Below, one piece after another: positions 46,301 through 52,909 of a stretch of 64,000 nucleotides of DNA. The translations under genes and the position numbers were made by a program. Source of the DNA: Clostridia bacterium (GTDB taxonomy: Bacteria; Bacillota; Clostridia; Christensenellales; CAG-138); NCBI GenBank assembly GCA_017547885.1, contig JAFYOP010000006.1:99065-163064 (forward strand), read 5' to 3'. Under the pieces are notes generated by a model that did no database searches, had not been told where the DNA came from, and worked only from the letters and a program-made list of their open reading frames with translations. Numbering within the stretch: the first letter of the stretch is position 1; each line of letters opens with the position of its first letter.

Positions 46301-47985
46301 TCCTTTGGCAGCTGATCCGTAACGGTACAAAACGAGTCGCACTTCCCTTCCGCCAGCAGTGTGACCAAATCGCATATGGCTCCCCTCTTTCGCTCACGCC
46401 CCATGTATATTCCGTCCGCTCTATTCAGCTCGCGATGACGGTGCAGATAGTAAAACAGCTTATCTTGTGCGGGGTATTTTTTGTTCAGTTCACTTGTCAG
46501 CTTTTCACCCAGTCTGAGCAGTTCCTTTTCTCCCCTCAGCTCCAGCTTGTCCGCATCCACAAAATCACCAAGCACCGCATAACGGCAGCAATCAAGCCCG
46601 GTTGAAAGCATATGCCTTTCCATCTGCTCCATCACAGACCTCAGGGCTTTTTCATCGGTTATCAGTGCAGGGATAACCACCAGCGTCAGTTTCTGTCCCA
46701 GTTCCTTTTCCTTAAGTCGGGGAATATAGCGCACAGGGGTCCTCGCCATAAACGCCCTGACACACAGCGCACCCGCAATGCTCCACGCAGGTATCAACGC
46801 CAACACCAGCGGCGCTATTCCTTCAGTTGCCGCAAGCCATATAAGCAGCAGGGCAATTATTACCTCTGCTGTTATGAATTGCCTGAGAGTACGGCTTTCC
46901 ACCGGCTTTTTAAAGGACTTATCAGGGCGCAGTGCGGCATACATCTGCTCACGCCCGTCCATAAACAGATAATACCCGGCCTCCCCTTGCCTGCCCCGCT
47001 TTTCTGCGGCAAGCTGTACCGCACGGCGGGCAATCACAGGCTCTGCCGCCCCCAGGCTTGATGCCAGCCTTTCCACCCATGCCCTGTAATATCCCCTGCT
47101 TCTTGCCTCCATGCGTCCATATGTTTCATCCCCCATCAGTTCCCTGTGTACATGACTGTGCTGCTCAAATACCTTATCCCAGTCCATAGCCAGCACCACC
47201 CTGATACTGTGTATGGCATTTTGTATCCGTTGGCTTCCCCTTTCCCGCTCACTTCTGGCCCGGGCGCACATTTGCTCTATGTCCTGATCCTCAAGTTCCA
47301 TCCGTGTTTTCAGCTCGTTCATCCCCTGAACCATATCCTTTTCGGACATAATGGCGTACAGTCGTTCCACAAGAAAAGCATTGCCGTTCAGTCTGAGTTT
47401 TTCATCTATTCCATTCTGCTTCCCCACCATTCTGCGCTTACCGAGCTGCTGAGCTATCGTTTCCGCCTCTTCCTCCGCCCTGAGGCTGTCCAGTGCCCTG
47501 CTGCACTCAACGCTCAGCAATTTTACCAATGCCACCGTCAGCATGCTGCACAGCGCCCTTATCTCGACCATTGTCAATGGTGTTACGCTCTGATACGCGT
47601 CCAGATACCGTCCCAGTGCATTCTCGTCTATTCTTCCATCCTTGCTCCCAGCCAGATTTGCCGCTATGCCGTACACTCTGGGCAGTCCAGTATGACTCCC
47701 GTGTACCAACACCGGAAGTCTCATCCTGTCAACGTCTTCCAGATTGGCAAAGGCCCTTTCCACAATGTAAAAATCCCGCTGCAAGGCATCAAGCGCTCCG
47801 GTAGTTTGGGTCTGTCTTGCCTTTTTGCAGGCCTCAAAAATCATACGCCTGTCTGCTCCCAGCATAAGCCTGCAGCGGCGCCTTCCCTTTACGGAAAGCT
47901 CCGCCTGAAGCATTGCTTCTCCCTTCAGCTCCGCAGCTCCATATGTCCTGTCGGCAAGTCCGTTGTATGTTCTGTTTGGCAGCAT
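40342..47985 (-). CDS. ndvB: Cyclic beta-1,2-glucan synthase-like protein (GT84 + GH94)
   Basis: A 2547-residue membrane enzyme of the NdvB/Cgs type, which builds linear beta-1,2-glucan, adjusts its length and closes the ring. The GT84/GT2 domain has LTLDADTIL near residue 568, SHDMLEG, and RQHRWIRGDW near 713. Membrane segments lie at about 375-415, 745-790 and 865-910. The C-terminal third is a GH94 phosphorylase module with GGGDWNDGM near 2248, and GAAGWLYK near the end. This is slightly shorter than the proteobacterial enzymes (about 2800). AGGGAGG lies eight bases before the ATG. Such enzymes are known from Proteobacteria and some anaerobic Firmicutes; the product here is not proven. Confidence 0.93.
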   Translation of the reverse strand: MLPNRTYNGLADRTYGAAELKGEAMLQAELSVKGRRRCRLMLGADRRMIFEACKKARQTQTTGALDALQRDFYIVERAFANLEDVDRMRLPVLVHGSHTGLPRVYGIAANLAGSKDGRIDENALGRYLDAYQSVTPLTMVEIRALCSMLTVALVKLLSVECSRALDSLRAEEEAETIAQQLGKRRMVGKQNGIDEKLRLNGNAFLVERLYAIMSEKDMVQGMNELKTRMELEDQDIEQMCARARSERERGSQRIQNAIHSIRVVLAMDWDKVFEQHSHVHRELMGDETYGRMEARSRGYYRAWVERLASSLGAAEPVIARRAVQLAAEKRGRQGEAGYYLFMDGREQMYAALRPDKSFKKPVESRTLRQFITAEVIIALLLIWLAATEGIAPLVLALIPAWSIAGALCVRAFMARTPVRYIPRLKEKELGQKLTLVVIPALITDEKALRSVMEQMERHMLSTGLDCCRYAVLGDFVDADKLELRGEKELLRLGEKLTSELNKKYPAQDKLFYYLHRHRELNRADGIYMGRERKRGAICDLVTLLAEGKCDSFCTVTDQLPKEIAYCLTLDADTILPPGAAASLIGCMEHPLNKPEISCGAVRTGYGIISPRMVTTARSASRSRFVGIVSSTPGVDGYFPTAPEFYQDVFGCGLFGGKGIFDVAAFRDTVMEWIPDNTVLSHDMLEGCFLRCGYAGDVALYDGEPATFISWWKRQHRWIRGDWQLVPFLYDSVRDAHSVRRENPLTMLSRRKILDNLRRSMLPWVVMYTAMLVPYTGFGWHCLLALLALWGGFAFDLLTLPYRMITARNANPAGMVKDMLRPAQQALLDIVTLPYTANRCSSARNRSLYRMFISHRRMLEWQTAAQISGRPSGINGYYGALYFNPAIGIVMAAGAIIGKTPVFAACLAVLWIGMPLLIWALDESPRRDTLSDGEREMLMDIAQSTWGFFESFCKESTNFLPPDNFQQHPHHRPVLNTSPTNIGMGIMAILSAWRLDIIELQEAAERIKRIADTLERMEKWHGHLYNWYRTDTLEVLCPRYVSTVDSGNLAASLLTAARAMEEEGDEELSLRLYSIAKGMEFGALYDSDRKLFRIGYDGDRCEMSPSWYDLMASEARVTSLVAIALGQVEHKHWFCLGRPMVPVCGRSLVSWSGTMFEYLMPVIFTSIVPGTLLSESCESAVRAQRRLSGGQVWGISESGYYAFDRSMYYQYRAFGIQRLSLTGQRQERVISPYSTLLALPVAPKAAMENIYRLNELGALGLYGMYEGIDYEKKRLPEDKEHMIVKSYMAHHQGMGICSIANVLKDDVLSGYFWRVPELGAVRILNEERIPSYGIGIRALRTAEFGGKREKHKKQYHPRYVRKPLEVPESQLLTNGSYTLYITDSGQGFSKRRNIMMTRWRVDALRGSWGVHIMISTDGRVYDAAKDAEAVFLPYKAEFTRREGDITSKLEVCVCARQEAEMRKVTLTNHGTEAKSVEIGGFFEPCICEWAEEAAHPGFNRLTIDAALRRGMLIFEKRPKEGEHGDYLYTKLISPGEVVYLSDRLKAVGRGKTPEQAMLQPVQEEDVSSPVLPYAAARTRIVLEPGEGQELYLLMGYADSVQQALEACEETEGELGECFALAEAHTAGMLMMAGIEPGKADLFERIAARVMFGGNKRKGEGGSGGLGALWRWGISGDRPVVLIRVSRVTEVRILKALGEFSVYMAQRLWPVDVAAVGDYPMEYRNELRERMEAISGIHIIHGYDLTQEEYNALRSVAVVEIDPGMSLNRQFSPKPIREAEYRRYGRIAHEPLDIPKPEPEFDNGLGGFLRDGEYVISLDKGEHTPMPWCNVIANGSFGTMVSEKGGGYTWSGNSRENRLTPWQDSPVDDPQSEFLLLTDMDSGQTYSPFAGSLQQGRILIEHGFGYSRSVTGDSGLHTELTVFVHREKSVKYSLIRLKNPGEQRRKISVMYGVEWCLGDISRPEAIFTHAEGGFIFARNCRKAENKQQAYIASSVPCEACSDRTAIFRAGWDAEELPNTHGLGCAASVLRTAVHLEPGEEKELFFCLGEDTREGAAEAVEVDIREELRQVKELWRRRLGGIVIHTPNPAMDRLMNGRLLYQVWAARILGRCGYYQSGGAYGFRDQLQDMLPLMHHAPERAREHILLCASKQFKDGDVLHWWHSPSKGVRTRISDDRLFLPYVTAEYVETTGDTGILSQMITYLAHRPIPEDRKDLYEDMQDSREKENLYMHCVRAVDSIHTGFHGLPLMGGGDWNDGMDRVGENGGESVWLGWFMMDVLSRVESMANRLNKKADARRFAQRRERLRANLEKTWDGAWYPRAYYGDGTPLGTMENSMCRIDCISQAWAAICGGDRANEAIDSLLSMLYEEQEGIVKLLTPPFDPSDRPVGYIQAYIPGVRENGGQYTHGAAWVVKGLCALNRGDKALAVFDGLNPINHTLTRPQAMKYKTEPYAVAGDVYTEKNIGRGGWTWYTGAAGWLYKVCLEDMLGVRKKGDTLEIAPTVPFESYTVEYRYGESMYILRLNRNSRGKIKLVDDGFTHDITIGSTGD

Positions 47986-48054
47986 AGATCACGCCTCCCT
48001 GTTTTCATTGCATATGGGGTTAGTATGCCTTTATAAAAAAATCAGCATACAAAA

Positions 48055-48077
48055 AAACCGGGATACTTCCCGGTTTA
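48055..48077 (-). terminator. Terminator of the divIVA-like gene
   Basis: AAACCGGGA and TCCCGGTTT pair around TACT; the minus strand continues with a T run. It separates the division cluster from the cyclic glucan synthase gene. Confidence 0.88.
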
Positions 48078-48094
48078 AGCTCAGCTGTATTTGA

Positions 48095-48301
48095 TTATTC
48101 CGTTTTAACAGAAGATAGAGAAACGCCGCTCGCCGCAAGGCGCTCTATAAGCATCTCATTTCGTAGTTCCAGCAGCTTTATGTCCTGCTCCCTGCGCTCA
48201 ATGTCCTTGGCTATTTCATCCAAAAAGGCATCTACCTCGCCGATATTATAGCCCATAAACGCCCTGCTGAATTTTCTGTTTGCGATGTCACTTATCTTCA
48301 T
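48095..48301 (-). CDS. Short DivIVA-domain protein
   Basis: A 68-residue protein carrying only the N-terminal membrane-targeting part of DivIVA: MKISDIANRKFSRAFMGYNIGEVDAFLDEI is the canonical lipid-binding loop and first helix, and the rest is a short coiled coil (about 35-60). Full DivIVA is 150 residues or more, so this one lacks the C-terminal oligomerisation region. There is no sign of a frameshift; the stop is followed by a proper terminator. It follows sepF on the same strand, a normal division-gene neighbourhood. Confidence 0.88.
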   Translation of the reverse strand: MKISDIANRKFSRAFMGYNIGEVDAFLDEIAKDIERREQDIKLLELRNEMLIERLAASGVSLSSVKTE

Positions 48302-48332
48302 AGTTAAATAAATACTCCGTAAGTATGGAATT

Positions 48333-48358
48333 TGTGCGGGGCATGTATGCCCCGCACA
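48333..48358 (-). other. Strong hairpin between sepF and the divIVA-like gene
   Basis: TGTGCGGGGCA and TGCCCCGCACA pair perfectly over 11 bp around TGTA. On the minus strand it is followed by AATTCC rather than a T run, so it may attenuate or stabilise the sepF transcript rather than end it. Confidence 0.6.
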
Positions 48359-48378
48359 TGCTCTGTTGCGAATGGATA

Positions 48379-48837
48379 TCAGATCACGTCAACATCGGTA
48401 TAGCCATCGTTGCCGATAACGTCATAGTTGGTGGGAGCTACAACGAAAATACCGCGGGAGATCTTGTAGATAGTGCCGTCCAAGGCGTAGATCGCGCCGG
48501 CCATGAAGTCGAGTATGCGCTGTGCGCAGTCGATCTCAAGTTCTTCCATGTTCACGATTACGGGCTTGCGGCTCTTCAGATTGTCAATGATGTTCTGAGT
48601 ATCCTCGTAGCTTACGGGACGATAGACCATCATCTTCATAGGGGCTGCCGTGGGAAGGCTGACCACATTGCTGCTGCCTGCGGCAACAGCCTTTTTCCTG
48701 CCGCGGTTACCCAGATTGAGTACGTTATCCTCGGCTACAGTACGATCATCTGCAAAGTAATCGTCTTCGTAAACGTCGTCCATTTCGGCATCCTCGATGC
48801 CAATGAAATCCATGAGCTTATTGAGCAGTCCTGCCAT
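48379..48837 (-). CDS. sepF: Cell division protein SepF
   Basis: A 152-residue protein that links FtsZ to the membrane. It has an amphipathic N-terminus (MAGLLNKLMDFIG), an acidic linker and the SepF core (about 65-150): VYRPVSYEDTQNIIDNLKSRKPVIVNM and DCAQRILDFMAGAIYAL. The start at 48837 has CGGAGG eight bases upstream; a longer frame start seven codons earlier lacks one. It lies in the common order yggS-sepF-divIVA. Confidence 0.96.
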   Translation of the reverse strand: MAGLLNKLMDFIGIEDAEMDDVYEDDYFADDRTVAEDNVLNLGNRGRKKAVAAGSSNVVSLPTAAPMKMMVYRPVSYEDTQNIIDNLKSRKPVIVNMEELEIDCAQRILDFMAGAIYALDGTIYKISRGIFVVAPTNYDVIGNDGYTDVDVI

Positions 48838-48926
48838 TGTTGTTTCCTCCGTTTTCAATTAAAAATTTTGTTTTTTAATTGGCGCTTGGAGAAAAACATA
48901 ATTTTTAAGGGGGAGACTATCTATCT

Positions 48927-49631
48927 CTACGCTCCGGTCCCCGCCGTCGGCCGCGCCCCAAATATGCCCGTTCCCACCCGGACCATTGTTGCGCCTTCCT
49001 GTACGGCTGCTTTATAATCCCCGCTCATGCCCATAGACAGCTCCAGCATATCCACATTTGGCATATTCATGCCCCGGATATCCTCAAACAGCCGCCTCAT
49101 AGCCGCAAAGTAAGCCCGCGCTCCATCCTGTCCCACAGCCGGGGGAACACACATGAGCCCCTTAACACGAATACTTGGCAAAGCGGAAACTAACTCGAGA
49201 AAAGGTATGAGCCCATCCACGGCTATGCCGCCTTTCTGGGCCTCGCCGCCTATATTCACCTCAACAAGCGTATCCTGTATGACCCCCTTGTTGGATGCTG
49301 CGCGGCTTATCTCTTTGGCAAGCTCTATCCTGTCCAGAGACTGGATAAGCACACCGTTTCCTACAACATATTTTACCTTATTTGTCTGCAGTTGTCCAAT
49401 TAAATGAACATCCAGCCCATTAGCCTCAAAAAACTCCCGCTTGTCACGGTATTCCTGTACGCGGTTTTCGCCTACGCTCCTTGCGCCTGCGGCAACAGCC
49501 TCCGCAATGCGGGCTGTATCCACGTACTTGGTCACAGCAATAAGCTTTACATCATCAGGCCCGCGTCCCGCCTCAATGCAGGCAGACGCTATGTTTTCCG
49601 TCACTCTGATATAGTTTTCGGCTATACTCAT
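48927..49631 (-). CDS. YggS family pyridoxal-phosphate-binding protein
   Basis: A 234-residue single-domain TIM-barrel protein (PLPBP) that keeps free pyridoxal phosphate in balance. Motifs are KLIAVTKYVDTARI with the cofactor lysine, GENRVQEYRDK, HLIGQLQTNKVKY, and near the C-terminus LSMGMSGDYKAAVQEGATMVRVG. The start at 49631 has GGGGGG seven bases upstream. It is 68 bases before sepF on the same strand. Confidence 0.97.
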   Translation of the reverse strand: MSIAENYIRVTENIASACIEAGRGPDDVKLIAVTKYVDTARIAEAVAAGARSVGENRVQEYRDKREFFEANGLDVHLIGQLQTNKVKYVVGNGVLIQSLDRIELAKEISRAASNKGVIQDTLVEVNIGGEAQKGGIAVDGLIPFLELVSALPSIRVKGLMCVPPAVGQDGARAYFAAMRRLFEDIRGMNMPNVDMLELSMGMSGDYKAAVQEGATMVRVGTGIFGARPTAGTGA

Positions 49632-49660
49632 GGCTGATCCCCCCACAGAAAAAATGCTTG

Positions 49661-50821
49661 CTATTTATTAAATCTCAAACCCTCATACAGCGCGTCGCCG
49701 GTAATGATAAGGGTATCCTCCTCTGCTGCCACAACATTTACCACAGTATCTCCGCCCGCAGTGGAAAGGGTACATATGCCGTCCTTTACCTTTACCGCAT
49801 CCACAGGAACTTCGTATCCGGTAACCGTTGCAGAGATATGGGCATCTACAATGCGTACGCTGAGCAGTTCGCCGATATCCTCTTCAAACTGCAGTATGTT
49901 CACTACGCCTCCCGCATACGGCACAGGAGCAAGGGCAGTTCCAACGCTGGTCTTGCCGTGTATGCCGTCAAAGGTAACATGATAACTCTGGCCTGCAAGC
50001 AGCCTGAGGCCCTCAGATGCTGGAGTAAGAAAAACCACATACCATCTGCCGGGATTCACAAGGCGATACAGCATATTTCCGCTGGATGCGGCTTCGCCGC
50101 TGTTGCCGTCGAATACCATCTTCAGCACATCGGCATTTATCATGTCCATCTTTTCAGCAGTGAGTATCTGCTCAAAGCCGTCAAAATAGAAGCTGACAAC
50201 CCCCGTCATCTTTGCGCTTACGGTGCTGGTATATTCAGCCAGCTGTGTAAGCTTGGTGCTCTCTTCTGTATACAGGGAATTAATGTCAACGTCCGGCTGA
50301 ACAAAGTTTTTAAGTATAGTAGCACGCTGGGAAAGCAGTGCCTCCATATCTTTTTCAAGGGCTAAAAGGTCACTGTCGTTTTTATTGTTTACGCAGTCCT
50401 TAATAGTGCTGCGCAGCTCGTTTATCTGGGCATTTACCGAGGCCAGCTCTGTGGACTCTATTCCGTCCAGTATGCTGAGCTGCTTTTGATAGATCTTTTG
50501 CTGGATAGTGACCAGCGACTGAGCCATCTCGTCCGTATAGCCCCACTTATACACTGTGGCCACAGGCATTTCGGCGTTTACCGTCGCCCCTTCGTTTACC
50601 AGATAATCCACCATGTCAAACTGTTCTATGGGTATGCAGCTTTCCTCCCTTATTACCGCTACGGTGGGAGTCAGTACCGCTTCCATAGTCTTTCCCTTAA
50701 GGGTGCCGCTGCCCCGGGAAGGCAAAATAAGCGCCACGACACCTATAAGTATCGCCAGCACCAGCAGCGTTATATAGAATCTTCCGCTTATCCTTACCCT
50801 TGATCTTCTGGTCCTTGCCAT
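49661..50821 (-). CDS. HlyD-like membrane-anchored protein
   Basis: A 386-residue protein with an arginine-rich start, one membrane helix (about residues 14-32), a biotinyl-lipoyl-like half (VVDYLVNEGATV area), a coiled-coil hairpin (about 95-165) and a beta-rich C-terminal domain. This is the plan of HlyD-type adaptors. In Clostridia a protein of this kind is often found between pnp/M16 and yggS-sepF, and it has been linked to division rather than export. No transporter gene accompanies it here. It starts 16 bases after the M16 gene. Confidence 0.82.
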   Translation of the reverse strand: MARTRRSRVRISGRFYITLLVLAILIGVVALILPSRGSGTLKGKTMEAVLTPTVAVIREESCIPIEQFDMVDYLVNEGATVNAEMPVATVYKWGYTDEMAQSLVTIQQKIYQKQLSILDGIESTELASVNAQINELRSTIKDCVNNKNDSDLLALEKDMEALLSQRATILKNFVQPDVDINSLYTEESTKLTQLAEYTSTVSAKMTGVVSFYFDGFEQILTAEKMDMINADVLKMVFDGNSGEAASSGNMLYRLVNPGRWYVVFLTPASEGLRLLAGQSYHVTFDGIHGKTSVGTALAPVPYAGGVVNILQFEEDIGELLSVRIVDAHISATVTGYEVPVDAVKVKDGICTLSTAGGDTVVNVVAAEEDTLIITGDALYEGLRFNK

Positions 50822-50837
50822 CTATGCTCCTTCTGCG

Positions 50838-52100
50838 CTATGCCTGTTCAAACACCTTGCGTACTTTATCCATATTTTTGCCGCGGCCCACGGCAGTGCA
50901 GGCCATTCTGGCGGTATCCGTCACAATGGGGATTATCTCCATCACATCCTCCATGGTGACCGCATCTATGCGGCCTATAAGCTCCTCGTCGGTATCTACC
51001 CTGCCCCTCATAAGCTCACCCTTGCCTATGGAGCTGTTGCGGGCGGATGTGCTTTCCAGACCCAGTATATAGCTGCCCTTGAGCTGCTGCTTGCTGCGGT
51101 CAAACTCCGCCCTGGTTATTCCGTTTTTCCTTATGCCGGCTATCTCTTCCAGCATAAGCTGGGTAACCTTTGCGGCCTGCTTTTCGCCGGTGCCCGCATA
51201 CAGGGTAAAGTACCCGGTATCAGCATAGCTTGTGGGATAGGAATATACCGAGTATGCCATGCCGTGTTCTTCGCGTATCTTCTGGAAGAGGCGTGAGCTC
51301 ATGCTGCCGCCCAACGCGTTGTTCAGCACCAGCAGAGGGAATCTGCCCTTTTCATCCGAGCCAAATGCAGGGAATCCAAGGCATATATGCATCTGCTCAA
51401 TATCCTTTTCCACCGGGCAGAAGCGGCGGCTCTGTATAAGGGCGCTCTGAGGCATTGGAGGCTTGTCTCCGTTCCCCGCCCGGCAGAACTTATCCGCAAG
51501 CACACTGCGGAGCATATCCATATCAAAATTGCCCGCACAGGATATCACCATATTGGAGGGTATATACCGCTTGTCCATATAACCAAGAATATCCTCACGG
51601 GTAAAGGACTGCACGGTATCCTGTGTGCCCAGTATAGGGCTCGCAAGGGGAGTATCTCCGTATATGGTGCGGCACAGATACTCATGAACCAGATCCTCAG
51701 GGTCATCCTCCAGCATCAGTATTTCTTCGCACACCACGCCCTTTTCCCTGGCAATATCCTCACTGTCCAGCTTGGGAGTGCATACCATATCGCTGAGGAT
51801 ATCCGTCGCAAGGTCCATGTTTTCCCCAAGAACCTTGGCGTAGAAGCAGGTGCATTCCTTTGCTGTGTATGCGTTGAGGCTGCCGCCAATGCCGTCCATT
51901 TCGGAAGCTATATCGGCGGCTGTGCGGCGCTCCGTCCCTTTGAACACCATGTGCTCTATAAAGTGGGATATGCCCGCTTCTTTTTCGCTTTCATACACCG
52001 AGCCTGCTCCTGCCCATATACCCATGGACACAGAGCGGAAGGAGTTCATCTGCTGGGCAACCAGCTTTATTCCGTTTGGAAGTGTTTCTCGTATTATCAA
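50838..52100 (-). CDS. M16 family zinc peptidase (YmxG/MlpA-like)
   Basis: A 420-residue peptidase of the pitrilysin family. The inverted zinc motif H-F-I-E-H lies at residues 46-50, with the distal glutamate in the EKGVVCEEI segment. The second half (about 175-400) is the non-catalytic M16 domain, with GGSMSSRLFQKIREEHGMAYSV typical of the C-terminal half. It overlaps ylxY by four bases (ATGA), matching the Bacillus order pnpA-ylxY-mlpA. Confidence 0.95.
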   Translation of the reverse strand: MIIRETLPNGIKLVAQQMNSFRSVSMGIWAGAGSVYESEKEAGISHFIEHMVFKGTERRTAADIASEMDGIGGSLNAYTAKECTCFYAKVLGENMDLATDILSDMVCTPKLDSEDIAREKGVVCEEILMLEDDPEDLVHEYLCRTIYGDTPLASPILGTQDTVQSFTREDILGYMDKRYIPSNMVISCAGNFDMDMLRSVLADKFCRAGNGDKPPMPQSALIQSRRFCPVEKDIEQMHICLGFPAFGSDEKGRFPLLVLNNALGGSMSSRLFQKIREEHGMAYSVYSYPTSYADTGYFTLYAGTGEKQAAKVTQLMLEEIAGIRKNGITRAEFDRSKQQLKGSYILGLESTSARNSSIGKGELMRGRVDTDEELIGRIDAVTMEDVMEIIPIVTDTARMACTAVGRGKNMDKVRKVFEQA

Positions 52101-52789
52101 GTTAATTCGTTAAGGCCCAGCACCTTTCCGGTGCATGCGATCCTTATTCCTTTCTGTTCTAATGCCGCAAGTATTCCCGGCAGCGCCTCGCTGCATGCGG
52201 CGGTTGGCTGCAAAAGTATTATGCTGCCCTCTGCAGGCTGCTCCGGCAGGCGTGCAAGTATATCCTCAGCCTCTCCCTTTGCGGTGAGCAGGTCTATTGT
52301 ACAGGCTACTTGGGTAAGGCCCAGTTTCTTTGCCGCTATGGAAGAAACAGCAATACTGCGGCTGCCCACATAGTAAAGTGTCGGCCTTATGCCGCATGTG
52401 CTCTCGATGGACTTCAGTGCCCGCTCCAAGTCATCTTTTACCCATTTCAGTCCGCCGTCCATATGTGGATAATATCCCATCACGGCGATCTCATGCCCCT
52501 GTTCTGCCATGCGCTGCAGAGTTTCGCGGTTCTGCTCCGCCCATTCTCCGCTTACGGCAAAGGTGACATTTATGTTTTCCCTTTCCAACGTATCCATTAT
52601 ATCAGATAGAGCCGCCGCATTCCAGCTGACAACAAACTGCAGCGCCACGCTGTCCCCTCTGCCTCTGTACATGGGGGCTGACACCGGGACGATCTCATTG
52701 CCCGGCTGAGTAGCATGATACAGCCCAATTATCAGCGCCGCAAGGAAAATATTTGTAAATAAGCTTCCAAGGCAGCTTCTTTTCTTCAT
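52097..52789 (-). CDS. ylxY: Degenerate polysaccharide deacetylase (YlxY-like)
   Basis: A 230-residue membrane-anchored protein (one helix at about residues 9-25) with a NodB-type fold. Catalytic motifs are degraded. Where the family has TFDDG this protein has QFVVSWNA. The segment with GHEIAVMGYYPHM keeps one histidine. So deacetylase activity is doubtful. The start at 52789 has GGGGGTG nine bases upstream. Position between pnp and the M16 peptidase matches ylxY in Bacillus. Confidence 0.88.
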   Translation of the reverse strand: MKKRSCLGSLFTNIFLAALIIGLYHATQPGNEIVPVSAPMYRGRGDSVALQFVVSWNAAALSDIMDTLERENINVTFAVSGEWAEQNRETLQRMAEQGHEIAVMGYYPHMDGGLKWVKDDLERALKSIESTCGIRPTLYYVGSRSIAVSSIAAKKLGLTQVACTIDLLTAKGEAEDILARLPEQPAEGSIILLQPTAACSEALPGILAALEQKGIRIACTGKVLGLNELT

Positions 52790-52862
52790 CGGTATACACA
52801 CCCCCTTACTGTTACAGCATATGTGGGTATGTATACTAAAATTCCATCAATAAAATCACATA

Positions 52863-52888
52863 CGGGCGGATAGCACTTTATCCGCCCG
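52863..52888 (-). terminator. Hairpin after pnp, probable weak terminator
   Basis: CGGGCGGATA and TATCCGCCCG form a ten-bp perfect stem 20 bases after the pnp stop, followed on the minus strand by a moderately T-rich stretch (TATGTGATTTTATTG). It may allow partial read-through into ylxY. Confidence 0.6.
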
Positions 52889-52909
52889 CATGAAGGGATG
52901 TTTTAGGTT

